Source: Acanthopleura granulata
Taxonomy: Eukaryota > Mollusca > Polyplacophora > Chitonida > Chitonidae
Reading direction: 5' to 3'
Assembly: GCA_016165875.1 (NCBI GenBank)
Contig: JABBOT010000013.1
Span: 12,993,435-13,057,434 of the forward strand
Length of the DNA: 64,000 nt
The notes beneath the pieces were generated by a model. That model was not told the DNA's origin, ran no database searches, and worked only from the letters and a program-made list of their open reading frames with translations. Below, piece by piece: positions 20,276 to 30,870 of this stretch (positions are counted from its first letter, which is position 1; every line of letters begins with the position of its first letter). A program made the position numbers and the translations under genes.

Positions 20276-20889
20276 ATGTCTTTATGTATTGCTTGTCTTA
20301 TTGTTTGGTATATTGTTTTATTCTCTTGTTTTCCCTCTTTCTCGCTGAATTCTTCACATTGTTCATCTGACTAGTTGGTTACCCTTGTTGTTTCTGTTAT
20401 GTTTCTTGCAGACGAATTGCATGTTAAATACATTTACGTTGTAATATTAATCTCTGTGTCAGTTACCGATCGGGAACCGCTTTCACAAAACATCGAAAAT
20501 TACTTTTTCGTTAATCACCACGCCTCATGGAGCTATAACCTAGACGACATCATTTACGACAAAAGATAAGAGAAATATGATTTAAGAAAGTGCCTCTAGC
20601 CTGTTAGTAATGGGCTGTCGTCAGCGTGGTCTTCGGTGACATTCTTCGGTTTACATACGTAAACTGCTGCAAATGCTGTCCATGCCAATAGTACCGTTAC
20701 GCTGTTGTAGTTTCTGTTGCTGTGTGCAATGCGAATCTGTCTCTTGGTCTACTTCCTATCCCCTATTACATTGCTATAATAAGAATGCATTTTTAATGAT
20801 ACTAATGACATTAACTAGGATCTTCACAATATGGTACAAATATAATTACCAATTAACACTGATGAGAGATCAGGTATCACGATAATCAG
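20276..20889. other. Intergenic stretch, nothing recognised
   Basis: Contains an open frame at 20375-20569 with a splice-like CTCTGTGTCAG inside, but no homology was recognised and its phase does not suit the SLC1 exons. Confidence 0.4.
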
Positions 20890-20916
20890 TTGTTGTTGTT
20901 TTCTTTTCTTTTCTTG

Positions 20917-20948
<32 letters not shown>

Positions 20949-20985
20949 TTGTTTTTTGTTGGATTTTTTTTGGGGGGGGGGCTAT
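20890..20985 (+). repeat. T/G homopolymer-rich tract
   Basis: Runs of T broken by G or C (TTTTCTTTTCTTGTTTTTTT and similar) end in a run of about ten G. Simple sequence. Confidence 0.85.
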
Positions 20986-20997
20986 ATACACGATCAA

Positions 20998-21209
20998 GAA
21001 CATAACCCAACTTGTCCTACAGCAATATCAGACTATGAGCTCACGCTCTCGAACATAACCCAACTTGTCCTACAGCAATATCAGACGATGAGCTCAAGCT
21101 CTCGAACATAACCCAACTTGTCCTACAGCAATATCAGACGATGAACCCACGCTCCAGAACATAACCCAGCTTGTCCTACAGCAATATCAGACGATGAGCT
21201 CACGCTCCA
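20998..21209 (+). repeat. 53-bp minisatellite, 4 copies
   Basis: GAACATAACCCAACTTGTCC begins units at 20998, 21051, 21104 and 21157. Each contains CAATATCAGAC and a GATGAGCTC-type motif. Confidence 0.93.
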
Positions 21210-23294
21210 GTGTTTCTGTATAATGAACAAAAGTAGAACGCTATTCTGTGTGAAGCGATGATTCCAGGATGATCACTGGCGTGTGTCCGTAAAGACATAT
21301 GAATATTTCTGACTTCTGCAAACAGGTACGTACAAATAGAGTTAGAATGGGCTGTGCTCGCGGCCACTTTGGATCTGTATAAAGAAACCCTTCCTTTTGC
21401 CAGAGTTCCAAGATGGCCGTGAGTAGAAGTCATCGATACGTGGATTACAGTGTATTTGTTTATGTGCATAGATGTGTACATATTGACCAAAAACATTAAA
21501 GATAACAAGTTGCTAAAGTAACCGAATTGTGATATTTGTAAATTTTATACCGGCCGGATATGTTATCCAAACTGACAACTTTACTTAGAGAAATCTTGCA
21601 CAACTTTACTCGGAAAGGTGAAATTTGTAGATGTAAAATCTCTCATTTTTCACAAGCTAATCTCATTTTCAACATGCTGAAAAACATTAAAACTGATTGA
21701 TATAACAGCAATAACAATAGTTTTAACCATATAATTCCGATGCAGAATAACGTGGGAACAGGCTCAATTAGGAAGACTATATACATGTACTGGCATATAA
21801 ATGCAGATCACAGCGAAATTCGATTTGAGTTGAGATATGCTTTGAAAAGTTCAAGATTTACATTTCTAAATAGATATACATATGACTTACTGATACACTA
21901 TACACAACAAACCTGAACGCAGCCGTACATGAAAATTAAGGCACGAAACAGCACTTGATTGATGATAATTTCCAGTTTCAGGATTATATACTGAGTGAGA
22001 AGGGAGGTAACTGGACAACCGGAAGTAAAAGTTACCCATGATTTATAGTTCAATGTCCATCGGTAATTTTGTGAGTTAAAACAAAATATCATTGCGTGCA
22101 ACTTGACACGATACAGCTCCAGAAAAATAGTTACATAATGCATGCATGAATTGTTACGTGAGTTGTTTTCTCACCATGCATGTATATTAGGGTATTGAAT
22201 GGAGAATAAACTAAAAATAATGTTAGAAAAACCACACAGGTTTCTGTGCCATGAAGAATGGACTCTGTAATTACACTACAGATTCAAGCATGGCATGAGC
22301 TGCAAATTCAAAATCGTGTGAATTGTCAACAAAATGTATAGAGCGTTTTCCGTGGGCTCAGCCTATTTGTTTTTGGGTTTGTTTGTTTTTCTTTTGGATT
22401 TTTTTTTCTTAATCAGACATCTGCTGAAATGATTCTTATACATATTTCTCGGTTCTATAAAAACTTAGAAACCTTTCAAAATATCTACTACCTGTACTTC
22501 GCTTGGTTGTAGACACGATAATGATTTCTTTTACACCAACACAGAACACCAAGCGTTATTTACTGTGTGTGTTACACACACCTAAAACTGTACAGTGATT
22601 TAAAAAAAGGCTGTCCTTTTGGTGAAAGATAAAAAAATGTTCTGGCGAAATGGCGTAGGGTTCTTGAACCAAAAATTCTTATGAACACACTTTGAAAGTC
22701 AGGCACTTCAATTCCCACAGAAATGCCACTTGCACGACGTTGTGGATACAAGCGTAACCACAGTGATGGTGATTGTCTATGTTGTCCGGTAGATGGCGTT
22801 AGTTTCAGTTCCGGTCCGGCATAACGTCTTCAGTCCCCTGAGACAAAAAGAGAAGCAGAATGCATTAAAATGTTACTTTCTGATTTGTTCGTTGTATTGA
22901 TTATTTTATTTTTCCATTTTCGACAGAATCATGAACGCTGGAACGCTTAAATAATTGATATATTGCTGGCGTTTTATTCAACTTTTCCTTCCCCAAAGAT
23001 ATATATGTTATGCACAACAGTGTCCGCGTAACGAATGCAATGTCTTAATAATAAGGCAATAGCTCTTTGTCGTGCTCAGTATGTTTTGTGTCAGCGATAC
23101 ATAATTTGTTATTTCTTTTTGTTTGGTAAGCTACAGTATATAATGACTGCAGTTGTGGTGGGGTATATCCCACGCCCCTGCGTTTCTCTCGTAAACAAGT
23201 AAATCTGAGCAACAATGAAATACATACATTTAGAGTTGATTCAAATATTTTACTTAAATATTATAAATTCATCCAAAAAAGATCCCCGCATCGG
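21210..23294. other. Intergenic stretch between the convergent genes
   Basis: No gene or repeat family recognised. The distal aquaporin 3' UTR (on the - strand) may reach into the upper part. Confidence 0.45.
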
Positions 23295-23296
23295 TT

Positions 23297-23335
<39 letters not shown>

Positions 23336-23450
23336 TTTCATCGGTGTTTTGCGTCGCTCTCGGGAATTTTTCACTTGTATGACAGCAATGAGCACTGTGC
23401 TGGGAGGAAACCCCGGCAATGCCGGCAGGAAAGGAAGTCAGCATGAGTTG
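23295..23450 (-). repeat. (TTTA)n run and degraded SINE family 1
   Basis: About eleven TTTA units, then GGTGTTTTGCGTCGCTCTCG and the complement of the central domain (GGAGGAAACCCC). The TTTA run is the SINE's own A/T tail, expanded. On the - strand it offers AATAAA signals for the aquaporin. Confidence 0.8.
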
Positions 23451-23499
23451 GACCAAAAGCTCTAAAACTTACGCATTCGAATTTGCCGCACTTTGAAAC

Positions 23500-23660
23500 T
23501 CAGTCAACTTTCTCCGTCATCTCCAAGCCTTGATTTGTTGAGCCCATCGTCTGCCGGTATGTGCCCGTCTCGCTCTTTGCGCTGCCATTGCCCACGGCTA
23601 GTCCAGGGGAGACAACCACTCGGAATTCTGGCGGGACAGGCAAATCTCTTTGGTCCTCAA
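23500..23660 (-). CDS. Aquaporin last coding exon: cytoplasmic tail
   Basis: 161 nt. Joins REM to [12 protein letters not shown] and ends EMTEKVD then TGA. Rich in Ser, Thr and Pro, without a membrane segment. Not conserved in the family, so placement rests on phase, splice acceptor (TTCATTGCAG) and position. Confidence 0.8.
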
Positions 23661-26600
23661 CTGCAATGAACAAAGAAGCAAATAGCCGAAGTGTGATGAC
23701 AAGTTGAACGCATGGACGCAGGCGCATTTCAAAAATGTACCTGGTAATCAGGAACAAGGAGAACACCATTCTCAACAACAGCAATGTTTTCCTCCCGCAG
23801 AGTGGCTCTGATGTCAAAAATATCAAAAAATAATTCCTCCACGTCATGCAGTATTCCTGTGCGCATAATCGCCTCTTCTTACCGTTGTAGTTGTTTAACT
23901 CTTGTTATAGGAGACATATCTTCATATACTTGCATCAACCATAATGGACATTAGGGGTCAATAATCGCAATACTAATTTCTAAAGCGAATGTTGAACACA
24001 AGCCGACCAAGACTGCGAAACTATATAAAGCATATTCAGTAAGGGATAAGGAGGATTTCATACAAACCATAGCAGTCGGCAGATTTCAGCGATGGCAGAA
24101 AGATACAGACGCTGCTAGTTCCTTAAAGTTATCATGGGGCCTCTGTGGCTCATTTGGTTAGCGCAATGACCCAGAAAGCCTCCCACCAATGCGGTCGCTG
24201 CGAGTTCAAGTCCAGCTCATGCTGGCTTCCTCTCCGGCCGTACGTGGAAAGGTCTGTCAGCAACCTGCGGATGGTCGTGGGTTTCCGCCGGGTTCTGCCC
24301 GGTTTCCTCCCACCATAATGCTGGCCGCACTCGTATAAGTGAAATATTCTTGAGCAGAGCGTAAAACACCAATCAAATAAATTAACAAATAAATAAAGCT
24401 ATCATTACTCAAAAGATGTATCTCAGTTTCGCCTACGCTTTTATTGCAACGTGGCGATTTCATTCAACACGACGAATACACAGAGCCCCTACCCCTGTAG
24501 TTACCTCAAATTCAATACAACAACGTAGCAGTGCGCCATAGATTCTGAATACACAGTTCATATTTACTTACAAAACATCAGTACTCATTACACTGTAAAA
24601 CGCGTTTAATGGGCGATTAGACCACAAGCACACGTGTTTAATAAATATACACATAATCATAAGTGTCTAAAACATGTACAGGCCTATACTATAATGCTAG
24701 AATCTCCAAGACGCATAAAAGAGTTATCAGTTAAACATCGCAATTTACAGTGTACACAATTTAAAAATCTTATAGACAGGGAGGTTGACAGAATATTCTT
24801 GACACACTTTAATTACAGCTCGCGATAAAAGCAGCTGTTCTGTTTTCCGGTGTAACACTGCACAGCGTGCTTGAGTACCAATATGCCCTCCTTCCATGTT
24901 GGAACGGCTAGATAAGACTTATAGTGCTTAGCTATACACTGATATGAAAGGCTTGTTAACAGAATTTCTCTGTTGTTGTTGTTGTATACTCACGCATTTC
25001 CCTAATGGCTTGATCCACACTCTTGATGCCGCGGTAAGGGGAGATAACATATTTATATATCACAGAAGCGAGAGCCCCGCCAGCGATTGGACCAACCCAA
25101 TACACCTGAACATAAAAAAAAAAATACGCCGTACGTTTTTTTCTGTCTGTATCAAAACAAGTGTGCTTTTCGAACTCATATACGACACACAACTTCGCAC
25201 ATGCGATCCTTTTTACAATTAGCTTGACACTGTAATGTTTATTTACAAAAATCCTCAAATTCTTACAGAGTTCATTCGTTGTGTTGACGAAGAATACATC
25301 GACTATGACGACGACACGGAAATGATGATGATGATGACGATGATGTTGACGATGATGATAATAATAGTAATGATTATAAGATTCACATTAATGGTGTATA
25401 TACTCATTCTCATCCACATCACAAGGTCTATAAATGACAGAATTGATAACAATTCAAAGGATAACAGAACGGCAGAGCAGTATTTCCAGACACCCCTTAA
25501 AAGCAATATCTGGTGACCTACCCAATGATTTTCCCAACTGCGCATGATGACGGCAGGACCGAAGGATCGGGCTGGGTTCATACTAGCTCCGGTATATGGA
25601 ATCTGAAGAGCAAACGAAGATTAGAGATTAAAAATAAAATAAAATCAGACAATAAATGCAAAACTGGATTACGGAATGTAAGTGAAAACAAGACTGTACA
25701 AACTAACGCTGATGACATCTTACGCATGGGGATCAAATGTTTATGTTTATAAAATACGGCTGCTAAGAAACGCCGGTATTTTTAATTTTTACATCTTTCT
25801 ATTCAAAAGCATATCATGACTGTTTATAAAGCTATCTTGCATCCACAATGGAAAAATAAATTCGGACTTAACAGAAAGTTAGACCAAACTCATCCCTGTC
25901 GCATTGGGATCACGACAGAGTAACATTTTATCACCGGAATACTGCTAGGACCCTTGTAAAACCGAAAATTAGCGACAATGTGAATTTTTGTGCAGAATCT
26001 GTGAGAGGATTTCTTGACCAAAATACATGATGGATTTGGTTCTAATCATACCACATATTTTATTCCACTAAAAAAGTTCGCATCACACAGCCCAGCCATG
26101 ATTGCTGATTGCCATGATTGCTTGGCGAAATTTAAACTGCTGGATACGGTTGTGTTACACAGCTCAGCAGTACTCGTCCAAAACTTATTCTTTATTCAAA
26201 GATGGATGCAGAGCCCGATGGGAACCCATGATAATACACAGGCTTCTGACAAACCTTCCCACGTTCGACCGGAAGAGGAAGTCAGCCATATAGCTAGGCC
26301 TGAACTCACAGCGACGGCATTGGCGAGAGACATGTACTCAACTGAATCAGATCAGGTCAGATCAGGATTCGAGTTTCGGTTTAACAAGTTTTACCGGAAC
26401 TCAGCAAAGATCGTAAATCAAATTGCAATTGCTTTTAAAAATCAAATGAATAAAAACCCCGTTTTACCTATAGGAAACATTCTTAATTTCAATATTTAAG
26501 TACACGTCCACTCATGTCTAGACACAAATATTCGTTTCACTGACTTTAAGTTGTACATTCCTTGCATGGCACAATTTATGTTCTGGTTTTACTCTCTATT

Positions 26601-28948
26601 CTATAGTCTGTTATATTGGTATCCCGCACAAATATTCAGCCCGACAAGGCACACAAGCTATGTTAGCATTTCGCGAGTCTCAAGCGTTCACGTGGATTGA
26701 GACGAAGTACTAGTGGAGTATACTCTCGCAAAGTAACGTGGCAGAAGGCGGTAGTTGCATGGTCGGCCTTCTCTTAACAGAAACATAAAATCACGTCGTC
26801 AGTAGCATTAGTTTGTGAGAGTATTGTCTCGCCTCAACCTGCGTGAACTCGCGAGACACCTAAAATACCGGATGCAAGGAAAAATGTGACTATGCGGGTA
26901 GTGAAACGGTAACAAACTTATCAAAATTAACTGCATTTAGCATAACTTTTCCCTGCAGTTCATTCAGCTAATATCCCCCTATTATTTGACACAAATGTTT
27001 GGGAATTGGAGAGACTAAACCGCTTTTCTTGCTTTTTTTATATAACATATATGTTCACGACTGAAACGCAGATGTTTGTGATGTTTACAAAAACAGGGAC
27101 TTGCGTCTTTCTGTTTTTATTTATTTTTTACCTTTGTAACATGAGAATCTTTTGAAAATCAGATTTTTGTGAAAGATCATAATTTCTGTTCGATAGGAAA
27201 ACATGATTTGTGGTCGTTTTGAAAATTTAGTCTTTTACGATTCCTTCAACAGGTTGGAAAATGGTAGTTTTTTTATGCTGATCCATTTGAAGCACGTGAA
27301 TTTGCAGTTTCTATGAGAGCCGCGAATTTTGAAATACAGTGATTTGCGGAAATCATAAACATTACTGTTTCTTACAGCATGGTAGCGAAATGAAAGTTAA
27401 AAGTAAAGCTATCAAGGTAATATTATGACTATATCATAAACAAATCCAACATAAAAAAATGGACTTGAACTGAAACTTAAAACGGAATATTAAAAAAATA
27501 TTACCGCAGCTAAATGAGCCAGAGCGACGGTGAGACCGATAGAGAGGGATACGCTGCCGTAGCCCACGCGGTTAGAGTCCGTCGTCCCGTATATCACAGA
27601 CAGTAAGATAAACGTCAACATCAACTCCATGGCGAAGCCCTGCGCAGGCGTCAACGACGGGTCGATGTTGTTCACTCCAAGGTTGCCGCGTTGGTTGGGC
27701 GGGGTTATCCTGTAGATGGAAAAAAAAAAAAAGAAACAGTGCTAAAAACCGAAAAACCAAGAAGTCGGAGTGGCCGAGTGGTTAAAACGATTGTGGTTCA
27801 GTCTTTAGGAAACACGATGTTTCTACACCGTCAAATAAGGTCTTGGACAAGGAATTAGTGTCTTTCTCCCACTCTCACTGCTGTTCGTGAGGCTCTAATA
27901 AGAACAGGTGGTAGATGACACTCCTGTGGAGGTTCAGGCAGTTTTATATTCTTTCCAGATCACTTGTCTTCCATCAATAGGCATGGTATTAAGTCAGAAC
28001 GTCACAAGCGGGAAAGTTTATTAGTAGTTTGTAACGGTTCACCAAGGGCACTCTGGTTTCCGCTACTCTGAAAACTGACTGGTACGTGAGAAGGTCTGCC
28101 AACAACCAGCCAGTGGATGGTCGTGGGTTTCCCCCGGGCTCTACCGGGTTTCCTCCCACCATAATGTTGGCCGCCGTCGTATATGTGAAATATTCTTGAG
28201 TACGGCGTAAAACACCAATTAGATAAATAAATAAATAAATAAAACCGACTGCCATGCATCGAACAGGTAAAAAGGTATTGAGTACAGTATTGAACATAAA
28301 TCTGTTGCCTGTTGAGAGGTGCCGTACTTATTGGGGTAAACAGTGTATTCCTCTTGTTGATAAAGTACAACTTCAATATTATACAAGCATTTCGGCCAAG
28401 AAAACACGTGAATCAGGATCTAAGTGACCGAGCGGGTTAGCTCACTAGCGCAGCGTAATGACCCAGATACCCGTCACCCATGCAGTCGCTGTGAGTTTAA
28501 GTCCATCTTCGGCCAAACGTGGGATGGTCTGACAGCAACCTGCGGATGGTCGCGGGTGTTCTCCCTAGGTTCTGTCCTGTTTCTTCCCATCAAAATGTTG
28601 GTCGCCATTGTATAATTGAAACGTTCTTGAGTACGGCGTAAAACACCAATTAATTAAATAAATATATATATGTCAATCTGGATATGGGCTAGGGCAAAAT
28701 CTGCAAGTTGTTAAAAAGGGCTTGACGGAATCAAGGAAATATACTTCGATAAAAACTCACCCATACAAAATAGCAGCACCACAAATAGCCCCGGTTATCT
28801 GGGAGACGACGTAAAACAGTGCCTTCAGTGGACTGATACTGAGCGACAAGGCCATGGCTACGGACACAGCAGGATTTATGTGCCCTCCTGACACGTGGCC
28901 GATGGCCTGGATCATGGCGGCAATAGCCAAACCGAAAGTGAAAGCGAT
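23500..28948 (-). CDS. Classical (water-type) aquaporin, 3' five exons; N-terminus not found
   Basis: Aquaporins are tetrameric channels that pass water down its osmotic gradient. In transcript order the exons are 28948-28761, 27709-27505, 25602-25522, 25105-24994 and 23660-23500. All have GT-AG introns and consistent phases, giving 248 residues from TM2 to the stop. Seen: TM2 ([12 protein letters not shown]), first NPA box ([12 protein letters not shown]), TM5 ([11 protein letters not shown]), second NPA box ([15 protein letters not shown]), then [14 protein letters not shown] and a 65-residue hydrophilic tail. The selectivity-filter positions read F (TM2), H (TM5), A and R (second box), as in AQP4, which predicts water selectivity over glycerol. 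TM1 and the start codon should lie upstream (above 28948) in one or more exons I could not place. No break is seen in the part present. Confidence 0.95.
23661..24993 (-). other. Aquaporin intron between last two coding exons
   Basis: Contains a near full-length SINE (24136-24400) in opposite orientation to the gene. Nothing else recognised. Confidence 0.75.
24136..24400 (+). repeat. SINE family 1, near full length, in aquaporin intron
   Basis: Head GGGGCCTCTGTGGCTCATTT, B-box region GAGTTCAAGTCC, central domain GTGGGTTTCCGCCGGGTTCT, tail CGTAAAACACCAATCAAATA. It lacks about 15 bp of the head (GCTAGCGCAGCGT segment). Confidence 0.92.
24994..25105 (-). CDS. Aquaporin exon: TM6
   Basis: 112 nt, 37 codons plus one base. 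[19 protein letters not shown] matches the family's (I/V)(Y/F)W(V)GP..G..LA..(I/L)Y. It ends SVDQAIREM. Acceptor ATGTTCAG, donor ATGC|GTGAG. Confidence 0.93.
25325..25375 (+). repeat. GATGAT microsatellite in aquaporin intron
   Basis: ATGATGATGATGACGATGAT and imperfect continuation, followed by ATA/AT-rich bases. Confidence 0.75.
25522..25602 (-). CDS. Aquaporin exon: second NPA box
   Basis: 81 nt, 27 codons, phase 0 at both ends. [15 protein letters not shown] with the NPA motif and filter arginine, then RSWENHW, closely like the AQP4 segment. Donor TGG|GTAGGT. Confidence 0.96.
25603..27504 (-). other. Aquaporin intron between exons with TM5 and second NPA
   Basis: 1.9 kb. One degraded SINE piece at 26205-26330; the rest is AT-rich with no feature recognised. 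Confidence 0.7.
26205..26330 (-). repeat. SINE family 1 fragment, degraded
   Basis: The plus strand shows GACAAACCTTCCCACGTTCG, AGGAAGTCAGC and CTGAACTCACAGCGACGGCA, the complement of the SINE's middle and head. It has no tail. Confidence 0.75.
27505..27709 (-). CDS. Aquaporin exon: extracellular loop C, TM4 and TM5
   Basis: 205 nt, one base plus 68 codons. Loop [22 protein letters not shown]4 [17 protein letters not shown], then [17 protein letters not shown] and VALAHLAA. The E in MEL and the T of LTF fit the family's (E)...(T)F pattern. Polypyrimidine tract of 12 T before the acceptor. Confidence 0.94.
27768..27960 (+). repeat. tRNA-related SINE-like element in aquaporin intron
   Basis: GGAGTGGCCGAGTGGTTAAA matches an A-box region of Ser/Leu-type tRNAs. 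No cloverleaf closes and no proper B box follows at the right distance, so it is not called a tRNA gene. Its body differs from family 1. Confidence 0.4.
28078..28245 (+). repeat. SINE family 1, 3' two thirds
   Basis: GAGAAGGTCTGCCAACAACC through the central domain to TACGGCGTAAAACACCAATT and (AAAT)n. Confidence 0.88.
28420..28668 (+). repeat. SINE family 1, near full length
   Basis: Head AAGTGACCGAGCGGGTTAGC, GCTGTGAGTTTAAGTCC, a shortened middle, and a standard tail. Only about 175 bp separate it from the previous copy. Confidence 0.88.
28761..28948 (-). CDS. Aquaporin exon: TM2, first NPA box, TM3
   Basis: 188 nt, 62 codons plus two bases. [19 protein letters not shown], then [15 protein letters not shown] with the first NPA, and TM3 ([19 protein letters not shown]). 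Acceptor CTCATTTCAG, donor ATGG|GTGAG. Starts in phase 0, so the missing upstream exon must end on a whole codon inside TM2. Confidence 0.96.
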
Positions 28949-29461
28949 CTGAAATGAGACATAGCGAGGCAAATAAAAAATGCTGCTTTTATTCATGTCT
29001 GCTGTTCAGAAAATGCAGCGCGCATGCAAACGTACCCACACTGAGTTGGTGTCCACTCCAAGACATAAACTGATACACAATTTCTGAGCACATCAGTTAA
29101 AATGTCGGTCGTGCTTCAATGAAGACAACTGTACATTTACCCAGATCAAAGATCACGAAATGGACAATTAACTCTGCTGAACCCATTAGCTATATGTCAG
29201 ACATGTGTGCACATGCACACTGTAATAAGCCGAATTCTCGGAGAGCATTTATTAGTTCCCAATTGTTACTCCTTAAACGACCTTGGATTGATTTACCGAC
29301 TTGCCTGCCGAGCACAGCACTCTAATGCTCAATCGACGTTTATACTTGCTGGTATGTCCTACATTGTACATTAACGATACTGTCCTGGAGATGCACTTCA
29401 TTGCAATTCATGATGCCTCATGTATGTTTTAGTGATCTATTAATGCTTTCGTTATTTTCTC
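28949..29461. other. Upstream side of the aquaporin's first located exon
   Basis: Expected to be intron. No TM1 exon with a phase-0 donor was recognised here on the - strand. Confidence 0.5.
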
Positions 29462-29632
29462 ACAGCTGGCTTGCTCTCCGGTCGTACGTGGGAAGGTCTG
29501 CCAGCAACCTGCGGATGGTGGTGTGTTTCCTCCGGGATCTGCCCGATTTCCTCCCACCATAATGCTGGCCGCCGTCGTATAATTGAAACATTCTTGAGTA
29601 CAGTGTAAAACACCAATCAAATAAACAATAAA
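29462..29632 (+). repeat. SINE family 1, 3' two thirds
   Basis: CTGGCTTGCTCTCCGGTCGT through TACAGTGTAAAACACCAATC. The head is absent. Confidence 0.88.
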
Positions 29633-29685
29633 TATTTTCCCACAGTACATCCTGTTGTTTTCCACACAATTATGTTTTTGGATTT

Positions 29686-29800
29686 AGGTTTCCCGGGGTA
29701 CTACCAGGTTTCCTCCTACCATGACGCCTGTCGCATTACGTGAAATATTCTTGAACACAGCGTAAAACACCAATCAAATAAAAATAAATAAATAAAAAGA
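29686..29800 (+). repeat. SINE family 1, 3' third
   Basis: GGTTTCCCGGGGTACTACCA, then the tail and an (AAATA)n end. It is the third copy within about 1.5 kb in the same orientation. Confidence 0.83.
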
Positions 29801-30289
29801 TGACAATAACAAGCAAAGCATTCATTAGGCTGTCAAGAACGGATGTACCCTAGTGAAAATAACTGTAAACCCAATCAAATAAAACTACATAGATAACAAG
29901 CGACATGAGTACAAAACAGATTTCGTTTCATCAATCATTTAAGCCACAAAATATTTCACTTTGATCATTCAGTGCAGTTATTGATATTTATTAACTGTAG
30001 ACATGGAACTGATTTAGTGTTTCATAAAACAGCAGCTGTGGTCTGTAGTTGGGTTTGTTCATCATATTTGGTTTCTTTGTTGTTTCATCCTTCATATAAT
30101 TGTTATATTCTGATCCGAAACAGAAGAGCAAATAATCATCGATGGCGGGTTACCAAATACCCGTACCACAGATCTGAAGATTTCACATGACGTCGAATAA
30201 GTATATTACAGTAATGTGGCTTAGATCCGTGCATGGCTAGTGTAGCTTTTTTATTATTTATATGTTTGGCAAATCACGTAGAATGTATT

Positions 30290-30870
30290 GGAGTAGCTAC
30301 AGAGTACATGATAGCCTATAACTTGCAGTTTGACGAACAAATGCATTCTACAACCTACGGTATACTCTTCTATCTAAGAGTAATCCGCAATTTGCAGTAT
30401 ACATGTACAAGCGTAATTCTACAGCCTGCTGTGTACATGTGTAAAAACATTGTACAATCCGTAATATACATGTACAACCGATTTTCTGCAACCTTTAGTA
30501 TACATGGCGATTTGCAGGTTCTCGACATCTAATGTACAGCTCGCGCTAGGCACACATTGTACATCAACTGTTTCGAGTACACAAATCACGATGTTACACT
30601 CTGTAACATGCAATAATCCTGTAATGTACTTGTACAATTAATAACATTGCACAATCCGCAGTAAACATGCGCAGGAGCATTAGCTTTAACATTATACCAA
30701 ACTACAGCAGTATAAAAGCCTGATATATGTTGTACATGTACAATCCGCAATATACGAGTAGGTGTACAAGAACACCATGCAATTCGAAATATGCGTACAA
30801 TTGCCAATGTGCAACTCGAAAGACACGCTTACAACACAGTCATACAACAACGGAGGTACGTGTACTTATC
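30290..30870. repeat. Degenerate array rich in TGTACA/ATACATGTAC motifs
   Basis: Motifs such as GTATACATGTACAA and CAATCCGCAATATAC recur every 26-36 bp across nearly 600 bp. This looks like an old, diverged satellite with palindromic cores. Confidence 0.65.

Noticed and set aside
20461..20569. Alternative last exon of the SLC1 gene
   Set aside because: There is an acceptor-like site, but joining exon 10 (phase 2) shifts to another frame, and the TM8 residues would be lost. No support.
27768..27850. Ser/Leu-type tRNA gene
   Set aside because: The A-box-like stretch is good, but no acceptor stem closes and no B box lies at a proper distance. SINE-like at best.
29125..29190. Minus-strand GSAELIVHFVIFDL as TM1
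   Set aside because: Its only donor (G|GTAAAT) is phase 1, but the next exon begins in phase 0. The helix is also too short.
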